Positions 30,273-39,652 of a stretch of DNA of 64,000 bases are shown in pieces. The notes below the pieces were generated by a model. The model ran no database searches. It was not told where the DNA came from and saw nothing but the letters and a program-made list of their open reading frames with translations. The stretch is from NCBI RefSeq assembly GCF_024448715.1, contig NZ_JAMOHZ010000002.1:434001-498000 (forward strand). Reading direction: 5' to 3'. Position 1 is the stretch's first letter. Each line of letters opens with the position of its first letter. The stretch is from Stutzerimonas stutzeri (GTDB lineage Bacteria; Pseudomonadota; Gammaproteobacteria; Pseudomonadales; Pseudomonadaceae). Made by a program: the position numbers and the translations under genes.

Positions 30273-30313
30273 TCAGGCCGGACGCTCTCAGCGTCCCGCC
30301 TCCGCCGCTCCCG

Positions 30314-31786
30314 TTACAACGACCCGCGCGCCCAAGGGCCCCAGATGGCGAATGTGATGCCCGGAGTTTGCGCATTCACAAAAAGAAAATGACCGCTGGG
30401 GTCGAAGCAGGCGCCGCAGAATTCCTTGTTCCGGTAATCGCCGCCGGAAACCCGCTTACCGGCAGCGGCAGCCTGAACGTCATCGAAGACTATGTTGTTC
30501 TTGGCGAAGATGTAGGCTTCGCCCGTGGTAGTCAGGCCGAGCAGCCGCTCACCAAAGCCGTACACATCCTGTGCGCCGCCGCCGTCTTCGCAAAGCAACA
30601 AGCCGCCCCGAGGGCTGACGGTGATGTTGTCCGGATTGTTGGCGATTTCTGCGTCGGTGGAAGCGAAGATGCAGGTCAGGCGGTCCTTGGTCAGGTCGTG
30701 CATCCATACCGCGCCGCGGCCATAACCGGCACGCCCTTGACTGTCGGTACCTGCACTGGTGTCGACAATGAACAGCTTTCCTTCGCTGTGCCAGATGCCC
30801 TCGCCGCGGCTCATGCTCAGCCCACCGGCTCGCCGCGCCTGGGCAAAGGGGCCGCTGCCTTCGGGCTGCGGCTCGAGATTTGGATTAGGTACTTCGACCC
30901 ACTCGAGTTGATAGCTGTCGCCCTGCTTCGGCGCGAGCAGATCGGCCTGAGCGCTATTGCGCACCCGCGCTGCCTGCAGAATTCCGCCAGCCGCAAGGGA
31001 GCCGGGCTGCTGGCTCGCGTCGGTGGGAATGTAACGGTAGTAGCCGGCCTGGTTGCGTGCGTCTTCAGTCAGGTACACGTAGCTGTTGCGCGGATCCACC
31101 GCCACCGCCTCATGGGCGAAGCGGCCCATCTGGACGATTGGTTGGCCAGTCGTCAACGCCGGATCGGCGGTCACTTCGAAGACGTAGCCATGCGGGCGAC
31201 CGCCGGCAGTGCTGTTATCGGCCGTGGTTTCCTCACAGGACAACCAGGTACCCCACGGCGTCACGCCGCCGGCGCAGTTGGTTCGGGTGCCACCCAGACT
31301 CGGCACGGTGCGTACCTCATGTTCGATACCACGTGAAAAGTACAGGTTGGTGGTACCGCCTGCCAGGCGCTGGCCGTTGGCGAGCGTGACGCCATCGTAA
31401 ATACCGTTGGCCTCGATCAGCGCACCAGTGCCGGCTTCATGGTTGCGCACCAGCACGATTTCCGGGCCATGCTGCCCCCGGCGCACCTCAATTACGCCCA
31501 TACCGTCATGGGAACCGGGCACCGGCTGGCCGTTTTCCATCATGTCCCCGGTCCAGGAAAAGCTCTTGTACTGAAAACCGTCGGGTAGCTGGAGCAACTC
31601 CAGGCCCGTGCTCAGATCTTTGGTCGGGCGCAACGGGCCGTAGCTGCTACGGGCCAGTCCGCGGCCTTGTGCGTTGCGCGCGGCAAAAGCCTGCAGCGTG
31701 CCGAGTAACGGCGTGGTGGCGACAACGGCGGCAATGGCGCTGCCCTTGAGCAGGTTTCGGCGGCTGGCATCATGTTCACGGTTCAT
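30314..31786 (-). CDS. PhoX-like phosphatase (DUF839), Tat-exported
   Basis: A 490-residue protein of the PhoX/DUF839 beta-propeller family. The N-terminus SRRNLLKGSAIAAVVATTP is a twin-arginine signal peptide, giving export of a folded, probably calcium-iron dependent enzyme. Conserved blocks include VRNHEAGTG, GGTRTNCAGGVTPWGTWLSCEET, RFAHEAVAVDP, YLTEDARNQAGYYRY and NPDNITVSPRGGLLLCED. True PhoX alkaline phosphatases are longer, and this shorter branch is less well characterised, so phosphatase activity is likely but not certain. The ATG at 31786 has AGAGGAC upstream. No Pho box was recognised. Confidence 0.85.
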   Translation of the reverse strand: MNREHDASRRNLLKGSAIAAVVATTPLLGTLQAFAARNAQGRGLARSSYGPLRPTKDLSTGLELLQLPDGFQYKSFSWTGDMMENGQPVPGSHDGMGVIEVRRGQHGPEIVLVRNHEAGTGALIEANGIYDGVTLANGQRLAGGTTNLYFSRGIEHEVRTVPSLGGTRTNCAGGVTPWGTWLSCEETTADNSTAGGRPHGYVFEVTADPALTTGQPIVQMGRFAHEAVAVDPRNSYVYLTEDARNQAGYYRYIPTDASQQPGSLAAGGILQAARVRNSAQADLLAPKQGDSYQLEWVEVPNPNLEPQPEGSGPFAQARRAGGLSMSRGEGIWHSEGKLFIVDTSAGTDSQGRAGYGRGAVWMHDLTKDRLTCIFASTDAEIANNPDNITVSPRGGLLLCEDGGGAQDVYGFGERLLGLTTTGEAYIFAKNNIVFDDVQAAAAGKRVSGGDYRNKEFCGACFDPSGHFLFVNAQTPGITFAIWGPWARGSL

Positions 31787-31975
31787 GCGGTGTCCTCTTT
31801 TATCGAAGTGGGGAGGGGCGACATGAATCAAGCCAGCCGAATACGGCGAAACGATGACCAAGCGATTGCGTTCCGGTGATGCGGGACGGATGGTCGGTAT
31901 AAGCTTTGCAGAGCTAGCCGTGACGTCCGCGCGAGATAGGCGTCCAACTCCCTTTACAGCCAGGCCGACTGCCGT

Positions 31976-34159
31976 ATGCGTTCACCATCGATCAGCCAAT
32001 CCCTGCGCCGTCTTTGGGCACTGGAGAAGTTCGGCTACAGCCTGCGCGTGTTGATCGCGCTGGCCGGCAGCATGGGCCTGAGCTGGTCTCTTGAGCAGCC
32101 TTCGATGGCGATCCCGCTGTTTCTCGGTGTGATTGCCAGCGCCCTGGCGGAGACCGACGACAGCTGGCTCGGCCGGCTTTCGGCGTTGCTGGTCACCCTT
32201 TTGTGTTTCAGCGTCGCAGCCGCCTCGGTGCAACTGCTGTTTCCCTACCCGCTGCTGTTCGCCTTCGGCCTGGCCGGCGCCGCGTTCGCCCTGGTGATGC
32301 TCGGTGCGTTAGGCGAACGCTATGCCACCATCGCCCAGGCCACGCTGATTCTCTCTATCTACAGCATGATCGCTGCCGACCAACGCGGCGGTGCGGCACT
32401 CTACCCGTGGCGTGACCCCTTGCTGCTGCTCGCTGGCGCGACCTGGTACGGGCTGCTTTCGGTGCTGTGGAATGCACTGTTCGCGCACCAGCCGGTGCAG
32501 CAGAGTCTGGCCCGCCTGTATCGCGAACTGGGTCAGTACTTCAAGCTCAAGGCGGCTTTGTTCGAGCCGTTGCGCCAGCTCGACGTGGAAGAGCGCCGGC
32601 TGCAGTTGGCGCAGCAGAACTGCCAGGTGGTCAGCGCACTGAACGCTACCAAAGAAACGCTTCTGCACCGCCTCGGCAATGGACGTCCGGGCGTGAAAAT
32701 CAGCCATTACCTCAAGCTCTATTTCCTCGCCCAAGACCTGCACGAGCGCGTCAGCTCCTCGCATTACCCCTATCAAGCGCTAGCCGAAGCGTTCTTCCAC
32801 AGCGATGTGCTGTTCCGCTGCGGGCGGCTGCTGCGGCTGCAGGGCGTGGCCTGTGCCGAGCTGGCCAACGCGATTCAACTGCGCCAGCCCTTCCGCTACA
32901 GCGAAGCCAATGCCCAGGCGCTGGCGGACCTGGAAGCCTCGCTCGACCACTTGCGCCTGCAGAGCAACCCCGCCTGGCGCGGCCTGTTGCGGTCGTTGCG
33001 TGCCTTGTCGGGCAATTTATCGACGATGCAACGCCAGCTCGCCAGTGCCAGCAACCCCGATGCGCTGGAAGGCGAGCAAGACAGCAGTTTGTTGGATCGC
33101 CAGCCGCAATCGCTGCGCGACGCCGTAAACCGTATCCGCCTGCAGCTGACGCCGACCTCGCTGCTGTTTCGCCACGCCCTGCGCATGAGTCTGGCGCTGA
33201 TCTGCGGTTATGCCGTACTGCACGCGATCCACCCGGAACAGGGCTATTGGGTACTGCTGACGACCGTCTTCGTCTGCCAGCCGAATTACGGCGCGACGCG
33301 GATCAAGCTGGTGCAGCGAGTGACTGGTACCGCGCTCGGCCTGATAGCGGGCTGGGCGCTGTTCGACCTGTTCCCGAGCCAGCAGATGCAGGCGTTGTTC
33401 GCCGTGGTCGCCGGCGTGGTGTTCTTCGCCACCCGCAGCAGCCGCTACACCTTGGCGACCGCGGCGATCACGCTGTTGGTGCTGTTCTGTTTCAATCAGG
33501 TTGGTGACGGATATGGGCTGATATGGCCGCGCTTGGTCGATACCCTGCTGGGTAGCCTGATCGCCGCTGCCGCGGTTTTTCTGATCCTTCCCGACTGGCA
33601 GGGCCGCCGCCTCAATCAAATGGTTGCCAACACCCTCAGCCGCAGCGCCGACTACCTGCGTCAGATCATGCATCAGTACGAGAGCGGCAAACGCGACGAC
33701 CTGGCTTACCGGCTGGCCCGACGCAACGCCCACAATGCCGATGCGGCGCTTTCCACCACATTGTCGAACATGCTTCTGGAGCCGGGACATTTCCGCAAGG
33801 ATGCCGAGACCGGCTTTCGCTTCCTGATTCTTTCTCACACCCTGCTCAACTACCTCTCGGGCCTGGGCGCGCATCGCGAAAGCCTGCCGCACGACGCCCG
33901 CGACGAGATGCTCGAAACCGCCGCACAAAAACTGGCGATCAGCCTCGACGAACTGGCGACGGCGCTGAAGAACAATCAATCCGTGGCCGTTTACAGCGAA
34001 GAGGAAGAAGCCCTCGCGCAGCAGCTCGAGCAGGCGTCCGAAGACCTGGATGACAGCCACCGCTTGTTGCAGACGCAGCTGGGCTTGATCTGCCGCCAGT
34101 TGGCACCGCTGCGCAGCATGGTCAGCCACTTGATTCGCCAGGTACAGCCTCAGGGCTGA
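31976..34159 (+). CDS. YccS-type FUSC family inner-membrane protein
   Basis: A 727-residue protein with an N-terminal block of about six helices (about 20-165), a long helical cytoplasmic region, a second set of helices (about 400-540; ALRMSLALICGYAVLHAIHPEQGYWVLLTTVFVCQPNYGAT in two parts), and a charged helical C-terminus. This duplicated layout is the YccS/YhfK branch of the fusaric acid resistance (FUSC) superfamily. Members are putative efflux proteins with unknown substrates. The last 10 bp overlap the convergent binding-protein gene. Confidence 0.88.
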   Translation: MRSPSISQSLRRLWALEKFGYSLRVLIALAGSMGLSWSLEQPSMAIPLFLGVIASALAETDDSWLGRLSALLVTLLCFSVAAASVQLLFPYPLLFAFGLAGAAFALVMLGALGERYATIAQATLILSIYSMIAADQRGGAALYPWRDPLLLLAGATWYGLLSVLWNALFAHQPVQQSLARLYRELGQYFKLKAALFEPLRQLDVEERRLQLAQQNCQVVSALNATKETLLHRLGNGRPGVKISHYLKLYFLAQDLHERVSSSHYPYQALAEAFFHSDVLFRCGRLLRLQGVACAELANAIQLRQPFRYSEANAQALADLEASLDHLRLQSNPAWRGLLRSLRALSGNLSTMQRQLASASNPDALEGEQDSSLLDRQPQSLRDAVNRIRLQLTPTSLLFRHALRMSLALICGYAVLHAIHPEQGYWVLLTTVFVCQPNYGATRIKLVQRVTGTALGLIAGWALFDLFPSQQMQALFAVVAGVVFFATRSSRYTLATAAITLLVLFCFNQVGDGYGLIWPRLVDTLLGSLIAAAAVFLILPDWQGRRLNQMVANTLSRSADYLRQIMHQYESGKRDDLAYRLARRNAHNADAALSTTLSNMLLEPGHFRKDAETGFRFLILSHTLLNYLSGLGAHRESLPHDARDEMLETAAQKLAISLDELATALKNNQSVAVYSEEEEALAQQLEQASEDLDDSHRLLQTQLGLICRQLAPLRSMVSHLIRQVQPQG

Positions 34160-34908
34160 GGCAGCGACTCGGGCGCTGGTAGCCCGTGGCGGCGAAATAT
34201 CTCGGCATAGGTGCCGTCCTTGAACATCGCGGCGATCTCGCGATCGAACGCGGCGATGATCGCAGCCTGTTGCGGATGGTCATTGCGTACCACGAGCGAG
34301 AGATTACTCAGGCTGAATTCTCCCGGCACGAATCGATAGGCATCGTGCCGATCCTTGAGCTCCCTGGCGAAATGAAACTGCGCCGTGCGCTCATCTTCCC
34401 GCGTCAGGTCGATTCGTCCGGCAACGAGCATTCTGGCAGCCTGAACGAAGTTGGAGGCGTAGCCCTTGTTGAGCCGAGCATCATTTTGCAGCGCTTCGCT
34501 ATAGGCGTAACCACGAATAAGGGCAATTCGATAAGGAGCAAGGCTTTCCAAACCACGATAAACGATACCGCTATCGCGCCGCTGAACCCAACGCATGCGG
34601 TTGCTCAGAAACGGCCGCGTGTAACGGGCATAGGCCGCATGATGAGCGTTGGGCCAACCATTGATCATGTCGTAATGACCGAGTTTTAAGCCCAGCACAG
34701 CTCGCGCCCAAGGCACCTCGACATAGGACACTTGGTAACCCGCTCGACCAAGTGCCGTGCTGATTAGTTCTACTGACAACCCACCCGCGGGCAAGCGCTG
34801 ATCCGTATAGGGCGGCCATGCGTTGCCAGCCAGGCGCAGCACCTGCGCGCCTGACGGGATGCTGATCAAAAGAGGCGTCAGCAGTAGGAAAAAACGTATC
34901 CATCTCAC
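34150..34908 (-). CDS. Periplasmic amino-acid-type solute-binding protein, orphan
   Basis: A 252-residue family 3 solute-binding protein with a signal peptide (FFLLLTPLLISIPSGAQ). The fold is clear from LRLAGNAWPPYTDQRLPAGGLSVELI at the start, YVEVPWARAVLGLKLGHYDMINGW and an ending AAMFKDGTYAEIFRRHGL. No permease or ATPase genes adjoin it, so it may serve as an enzyme-like or sensory binding protein, or use distant transporter components. The start codon is GTG at 34908; no in-frame ATG precedes the signal peptide. It overlaps the yccS-like gene by 10 bp tail to tail. Confidence 0.85.
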   Translation of the reverse strand: MRWIRFFLLLTPLLISIPSGAQVLRLAGNAWPPYTDQRLPAGGLSVELISTALGRAGYQVSYVEVPWARAVLGLKLGHYDMINGWPNAHHAAYARYTRPFLSNRMRWVQRRDSGIVYRGLESLAPYRIALIRGYAYSEALQNDARLNKGYASNFVQAARMLVAGRIDLTREDERTAQFHFARELKDRHDAYRFVPGEFSLSNLSLVVRNDHPQQAAIIAAFDREIAAMFKDGTYAEIFRRHGLPAPESLPQP

Positions 34909-35072
34909 AAGGTTTTGTTCCGCTCCGATCCATGGCTAAGCGCCAGTTAGATTCAGAAAAGCACAAAACGGGCCGAGTCACGGTGCCCATATCTATGTTT
35001 GCTATCAGCCAACCCTGCACGCGTTTGGCCGGCGGAGTAACATGCCGCGTTTTCAGAACGAGGTGCGCGGTG

Positions 35073-36254
35073 GTGCGGACAGATGTAGTGGTGATAGGCG
35101 CAGGTGCAGCCGGCTTGATGTGCGCCTTCACGGCCGCAGCGAGAGGTCGCCGGGTTCTGCTGCTCGACCATGCCAACAAGGCCGGCAAGAAGATCCTCAT
35201 GTCTGGCGGCGGGCGCTGCAACTTCACCAACATGTACACCGAGCCCGGAAATTTCCTTTCCGCCAATCCGCATTTCTGCAAATCCGCACTGGCCCGCTAT
35301 ACCCAGTGGGATTTCATCGAGATGGTCACCCGCCACGGCGTTCCGTATCACGAAAAAAAACTCGGCCAGCTATTTTGCGACAACAAGGCCAGCGACATCC
35401 TCGGCATGCTGCTGGATGAATGCCAGCAGGCCGGTGTCGACCTGCGCCTGAACACCGTGATGCAATCGGTCGAACGATCCGAAGACGGTTATTTGCTGCT
35501 TGCCAGCACTGGCGAAATCATCTGTCAGTCATTGGTGGTCGCAACGGGCGGTTTATCGATCCCAACCCTTGGGGCCAGCGGTTTCGGCTACCAGATTGCG
35601 CGCCAGTTCGGCCACACGGTGCTGCCGACGCGTGCCGGCCTGGTGCCCTTTACCATCACCGAGCCGCAGCTCAAGGGGATGTGCGAGGAGCTATCCGGCA
35701 CGTCGGTGGAGGACTGCCTGGTGAGCTGCAACGGCCAGAGCTTCCGCGAAAACATCCTGTTTACCCATCGCGGGCTCTCTGGTCCAGCGATCCTCCAGGT
35801 TTCCTCGTACTGGCAGCCTGGTGATGCCATCGAGATCAATTTGTTGCCGCACCTGAGCCTCGTTGAATGGCTGAATGAGCAACGACACGAACGGCCCAAT
35901 ACCGAGCTGAAGACGCTCCTCGGTGAGCTGTTCACACGCAAGATGGCAGGGCTGCTTGCCGAACACTGGTTCACGTCCAGACCGCTTAAGCAATACAGCC
36001 CGGATGAACTTGAAGAGGTGGCGCAAAAGCTAGGTAATTGGCGGCTGGTCCCGGCGGGAACCGAAGGCTATCGCACCGCGGAAGTGACGCTGGGCGGGGT
36101 GGACACGCGTGAGGTGTCGTCGAAGACCATGGAATCGCAGAAGGCGCCGGGATTGTATTTTGTCGGCGAAGTGCTGGATGTCACCGGACACCTAGGCGGT
36201 TTCAATTTCCAGTGGGCCTGGGCGTCCGGCTACGCCGCGGCGCAATACGTCTAG
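35073..36254 (+). CDS. HI0933/YhiN family FAD-dependent oxidoreductase
   Basis: A 393-residue flavoprotein with an N-terminal FAD motif DVVVIGAGAAGLMCAF, then GKKILMSGGGRCNFTN, which is diagnostic of the HI0933/YhiN family. Other blocks are VVATGGLSIPTLGASG and LYFVGEVLDVTGHLGGFNFQWAWASG at the C-terminus. The reaction is unknown; it is conserved in most Proteobacteria. I chose GTG at 35073, 9 bases after GAGG and directly before the FAD fold. An ATG at 34932 would add 47 residues unlike the family. It is divergent from the binding-protein gene. Confidence 0.87.
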   Translation: MRTDVVVIGAGAAGLMCAFTAAARGRRVLLLDHANKAGKKILMSGGGRCNFTNMYTEPGNFLSANPHFCKSALARYTQWDFIEMVTRHGVPYHEKKLGQLFCDNKASDILGMLLDECQQAGVDLRLNTVMQSVERSEDGYLLLASTGEIICQSLVVATGGLSIPTLGASGFGYQIARQFGHTVLPTRAGLVPFTITEPQLKGMCEELSGTSVEDCLVSCNGQSFRENILFTHRGLSGPAILQVSSYWQPGDAIEINLLPHLSLVEWLNEQRHERPNTELKTLLGELFTRKMAGLLAEHWFTSRPLKQYSPDELEEVAQKLGNWRLVPAGTEGYRTAEVTLGGVDTREVSSKTMESQKAPGLYFVGEVLDVTGHLGGFNFQWAWASGYAAAQYV

Positions 36255-36305
36255 CAGCCTCTATCGGTTGCACGCAGGTAAGGCCGGCTTAGCCATATTC
36301 AAGCT

Positions 36306-36491
36306 CTATTCGTTGGTACGATTCGACGGTGGCGAAATCTCGCGAGGTCCAGCCGGGTCGGTCGCAGTGTTCTGGTACTCCTGCTGATTTTCACTGGTGT
36401 TATCCAGCGCTGACGGCTCGTCGTCGGGCGAGCAAGCAGCTAGCAACAGTGAAAGGGGCAGCGCGGCGACGGCTATAAAAACTGATTTCAT
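36306..36491 (-). CDS. Small lipoprotein, 61 residues
   Basis: The signal peptide KSVFIAVAALPLSLLLAAC has a classical lipobox with Cys20, followed by about 41 polar, disordered residues rich in Asn, Glu, Pro and Thr. The ATG at 36491 follows AGGAGAACAGC. There is no recognisable family. It lies downstream of, and co-directional with, the Thr-Gly-repeat lipoprotein. Confidence 0.72.
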   Translation of the reverse strand: MKSVFIAVAALPLSLLLAACSPDDEPSALDNTSENQQEYQNTATDPAGPREISPPSNRTNE

Positions 36492-36549
36492 GCTGTTCTC
36501 CTGCGAGGGCGCTTCGTGAATTGCGTGAGGCGCCCAGCGTGCCAGTAAA

Positions 36550-36969
36550 TTACTGCGAGGCACCCGTGCCGCTGCCCGTGGTGTTGGGCGCGGTGCCGGC
36601 ACCCGATTCGGTGCCCATGCCGCTGCCGTTGTCAGCCGGCGCTGTGTTCATGTCGCCTGTAGCACCCGTGCCCATTCCGGTGCCGCTGCCTGACTCGACA
36701 CCCGCGCCAGTACCGGTGCCCGTGGTGCCTGGGCCTGCGCCTGTACCGGCGCCTGTACCGGCGCCAGTGCCAGTGCCAGTGCCAGTGCCAGTGCCAGTGC
36801 CAGTGCCAGTGCCAGTGCCAGTATCGGACGGCGGCATACCGGTCGATGGTGCTGCAGGCTGTTCGGTGGTGGGCTGCGGTGGTGTTACCTCTCGTTCAGG
36901 GTCTTCATCCGGGCCGCAACCGACCAGCAGCAGACCGAGGACAGGGGCGGATAGATAAGCAAGACGCAT
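36550..36969 (-). CDS. Thr-Gly repeat lipoprotein
   Basis: A 139-residue lipoprotein: signal peptide [16 protein letters not shown] (lipidated Cys near 18), a Pro/Glu/Thr linker, then a low-complexity tract dominated by Thr-Gly and Ala-Gly dipeptides from about residue 50 to the end (GTGASQ). The ATG at 36969 follows GGAGGTTTACC. The tract is encoded by a hexanucleotide array, so copy changes would alter length without shifting frame. It probably extends as a flexible envelope linker; no function is known to me. Confidence 0.75.
   Translation of the reverse strand: MRLAYLSAPVLGLLLVGCGPDEDPEREVTPPQPTTEQPAAPSTGMPPSDTGTGTGTGTGTGTGTGTGTGAGTGAGTGAGPGTTGTGTGAGVESGSGTGMGTGATGDMNTAPADNGSGMGTESGAGTAPNTTGSGTGASQ
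36763..36822. repeat. Ten tandem copies of GCCAGT hexamer
   Basis: Exactly ten uninterrupted GCCAGT units on the plus strand encode ten Thr-Gly dipeptides (ACTGGC) in the minus-strand lipoprotein. Degenerate GCCTGTACCG-type copies flank it on the left. Perfect identity suggests recent slippage. Confidence 0.95.
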
Positions 36970-37259
36970 GGGTAAACCTCCAGTAGTGGAGCCGACGGTG
37001 ACATCGGCAAAAGCGGATATTGAAATCCTCTCGAAATTGACCCTGTCCTGCGCAGAGAGTGCCCAGGAGGTTGGGACCGAACCCTGCCGACCGCTCAACG
37101 GTGCCGAGCCCGGCACGGCGATGCCTCGGCGCTGCGCTCTGTGGAAACCTTTGGAGTTAAGCGGATCGAAACTGATGCCAGGCGAACGAACGTCGATCAA
37201 TTTGCAGGAAAAAAACGGAGGGATTGCGGAACGTGGACTTAGCGTTTCGTGCCAGCGAT

Positions 37260-37280
37260 GCCGGGGCGTTGCGCCCCGGC
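37260..37280 (-). terminator. Stable GC hairpin after the hemerythrin gene
   Basis: GCCGGGGC and GCCCCGGC form an 8-bp stem with a 5-base loop, 8 bp after the hemerythrin stop. No T-run follows on the minus strand, so it may be a weak or Rho-assisted terminator. Confidence 0.5.
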
Positions 37281-37288
37281 TCGGATGA

Positions 37289-37762
37289 TCAGGCAGCCTG
37301 ACGGGTGGTGAACTCTTTCTTCAGTCGATCCCTCAGCTCTACCATCTGCTGGCCCATTTCTTCCAGCCGCGCCTGATCGAACAGCTCGCGTGCCTTGGGG
37401 AACATTTCCGACTCCTCCTCCTCGATGTGATGCTCGAGCAGCTCCTTGCACACCTTCGCGCGACCGGAAAATTCCAGGCTCGCAGGGTCAGTGGCTTTGA
37501 GGTCGGGCAATACCAGGGAGTCCACCGCACGGTGTTCTTCCTTGGCCTCGTGGTACATCTTCACCTCTTCCTTACCACCCGCTTCTTTATAAGCGGGATA
37601 AAGAATCTGCTCCTCGAGCTGGGTGTGGATAGTGACTTCCATTTCCAGCTTCTGCAGCAATTCGGTACGGGTCTTGACAGCGCGCTCGGTGCTTTCAGTC
37701 AGGCGCGTCAGTATGTCCTTCACTTTCTCGTGATCGTCAATCAACAGGTCAATAGCGTTCAT
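37289..37762 (-). CDS. Hemerythrin HHE domain protein
   Basis: A 157-residue four-helix-bundle protein with the HHE iron ligands: [37 protein letters not shown] and [15 protein letters not shown]. Binding of a di-iron centre makes it an oxygen, NO or redox stress sensor or carrier. There is no signal peptide, so it is cytoplasmic. It has clear helices up to about residue 150. It is a probable single-gene unit among stress-related small genes. Confidence 0.9.
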   Translation of the reverse strand: MNAIDLLIDDHEKVKDILTRLTESTERAVKTRTELLQKLEMEVTIHTQLEEQILYPAYKEAGGKEEVKMYHEAKEEHRAVDSLVLPDLKATDPASLEFSGRAKVCKELLEHHIEEEESEMFPKARELFDQARLEEMGQQMVELRDRLKKEFTTRQAA

Positions 37763-37892
37763 GCGGATTCCTCACGGCTTTTCATCAGGTTTTGCGAAGC
37801 ATCCAGGCTCTTTTGGCCCGGTCGGATCGTCTGTGCCATCGCGCAGCGTCTGGAGGTCGACAGGTTTGCAGCAGCACACCTGCCGTTCGACC

Positions 37893-38171
37893 TCAGGCGT
37901 ACTGATACGTCGGCAGTCCGGTGCGGCTCTGGCTCTGCAACCGCGCAATAGCGGGCGACATGCCGGCCTCTAAGGCCAGGTCGCGGCGGACCGAGCTGAT
38001 AACCCATTCCAGCTGAACGTTGGTCTGGGTTTGTCCTTTGGATAAGGCACGCTTGATGATGTCCCGATCATCGTTGCGCAGGGTCAACAGAAGCCCGCCA
38101 TCCGGACGAGCAGTGGTGACTACTTCAAACTCAGGAAACGCGGCAGCGAGAATTTTTTCAGCAACGATCAT
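37893..38171 (-). CDS. Small protein resembling DUF3509
   Basis: A 92-residue protein starting MIVAEKILAAAFPEFEVVTT and containing PDGGLLLTLRNDDRDIIKRA and SVRRDLALEAG. These resemble DUF3509, a pseudomonad-restricted family of about 90 residues with no known function. It has no signal peptide or membrane helix. Its 204-bp upstream region is AT-rich with two inverted repeats. Confidence 0.65.
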   Translation of the reverse strand: MIVAEKILAAAFPEFEVVTTARPDGGLLLTLRNDDRDIIKRALSKGQTQTNVQLEWVISSVRRDLALEAGMSPAIARLQSQSRTGLPTYQYA

Positions 38172-38258
38172 TATTGTGTACTCCGGTTATGTTCCAGCAC
38201 TCAGGGGTAGAGCACCCTTCATGCCAACCGAAGCAACAAATTAAAATCCTAAAAAACA

Positions 38259-38302
38259 GTGACTTGCGTCACATAATAGCGTTTTGTACACATGCAAAAC
38301 GC
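38259..38302. promoter_or_regulatory. Two adjacent inverted repeats upstream of the DUF3509-like gene
   Basis: GTGAC-TTGC-GTCAC (38259-38272) and GCGTTTTG-N8-CAAAACGC (38279-38302) are both perfect palindromes, separated by 6 bp. They lie 88-131 bp upstream of the gene start at 38171. The second could alternatively be a hairpin after the methyltransferase stop at 38376. Confidence 0.35.
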
Positions 38303-38375
38303 ATGACGGTGCCGCTTTCGGCTTGCATTCTGCTCTGCCTGACGAAACAACCGCTGCCTACTGTTGTCCTGTAGC

Positions 38376-38996
38376 TCACGTCTTTCGCCAGACACTGGCG
38401 AGCCAGGGTTGCTGCTCGCGGGGCAAACCTGTCGGCCTGTAATAATGCTCGAGTTCAGCGAACCCGACCGACTGTAGCAACCCGCACCAAGTCGGCCAGT
38501 CATACCAGGTACCGTAGCGTGCACCGCTCCAGCCTTCCTGATTGTTGCCACGAGGATTGGAGCTGAACAGCACACCACCAGGGCGAAGCGCGGCATGCAG
38601 CTTCAGCAGCACCGCAGCGATTTCACGACTGGGAAGATGGAACAGCACTGCGTTGGCGAAGATACCGTCGAACGCTTCGGCTGGCAGATCCAACTGCAGA
38701 AAATCCTGATGCAGCACCTCGCAGCCGGTCTCGGCGCTCGCCATGCGCACGAAAGGCTCTGCACCATCCAGTCCAACGGCGATATGGCCGCGCGCGGTGA
38801 ATGCCTTGAGATCGCGCCCGGGACCACAGCCCAGATCGAGAACCCGGAATGGAGGCTCGCCGCGAATGTGCCGCAGCAATGCATCGATATTCTGGCTGAC
38901 ATCATGATCGCGAGTGCCGTCGCGGAACGCCTCGGCATTGTTGCGGTAGTCGTCCAGGGTCAGGTCGGCGATGGCGCGGGCGTTTTCGTCAGGCAT
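38376..38996 (-). CDS. Class I SAM-dependent methyltransferase
   Basis: A 206-residue methyltransferase. SAM motif I is VLDLGCGPGRDLKAF (about residues 52-66), the acidic loop is GLDGAEPFVRMA, motif II is FDGIFANAVLFHLP and motif III is LRPGGVLFSSNPRG. The substrate is not evident; the family resembles the Methyltransf_11/25 group, often annotated as tellurite-resistance or ubiquinone-like enzymes, without direct support here. It is an isolated gene, divergent from the receiver protein at 39214. Confidence 0.85.
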   Translation of the reverse strand: MPDENARAIADLTLDDYRNNAEAFRDGTRDHDVSQNIDALLRHIRGEPPFRVLDLGCGPGRDLKAFTARGHIAVGLDGAEPFVRMASAETGCEVLHQDFLQLDLPAEAFDGIFANAVLFHLPSREIAAVLLKLHAALRPGGVLFSSNPRGNNQEGWSGARYGTWYDWPTWCGLLQSVGFAELEHYYRPTGLPREQQPWLASVWRKT

Positions 38997-39213
38997 GGTT
39001 GGCTCCCGGATTTAACAGCCCGAGCCTAGCCGGACTGGACACAATTGCCAACGCGGGTGCGAGCCGCTAAGACAGCTAATACCAATAAGCGATTGACGGA
39101 TGGCCGCGCTTCCCTGAACTTGCAAAGCGCCACAACGCTCCAAGTGCTGTCCCTGAGCCAAGTATTGCCGGACCGACGCAATACGTTCACAAAAAACATC
39201 GAGAATCGCTCCG

Positions 39214-39591
39214 ATGAGCCAAGCACCTGCCAAAGTCGTTCTGCTCGTTGAGGACGAGCCCCATATTCTCTGCCTCTTATCTGACTATCTGGCCGGCGAA
39301 GGCTATAAAGTTCTGGAAGCGTCGGGCTCCGCTCAGGCTTTTGAAATATTGGCGACCAAGCCGCAGCTCGATTTGCTGGTGACCGACTTCAGATTGCCCG
39401 GTGGCGTTTCCGGGGTGATGATCGCCGAGCCGGCGCTGAGGTTGCGGCCAGAGCTGAAAGTTATCTTCATCAGCGGATACCCGATCGAGATCCAAGAGTC
39501 CGGAAGCGCCATTGCTCGCTCCGCCCCGATCCTCGCCAAACCTTTTTCACTGGATACCCTACGCTGCCAGATTCAGCAGCTGCTGGCCTGA
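39214..39591 (+). CDS. Single-domain response regulator
   Basis: A 125-residue CheY-like receiver with no output domain. It has the acidic pair in LLVEDEPHI, the phospho-aspartate in LLVTDFRLPGG, the switch Ser in VIFISGYP and the Lys in ILAKPFS. The DFRLPGG and ISGYP pattern is typical of stand-alone receivers associated with hybrid kinases. No kinase is adjacent, so its partner is unknown. Confidence 0.88.
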   Translation: MSQAPAKVVLLVEDEPHILCLLSDYLAGEGYKVLEASGSAQAFEILATKPQLDLLVTDFRLPGGVSGVMIAEPALRLRPELKVIFISGYPIEIQESGSAIARSAPILAKPFSLDTLRCQIQQLLA

Positions 39592-39652
39592 GTCTCGCTA
39601 TTAATCACAGCAAGACCGGAAGTTTCTAATCCCAACTAACCCCCAATAACGC

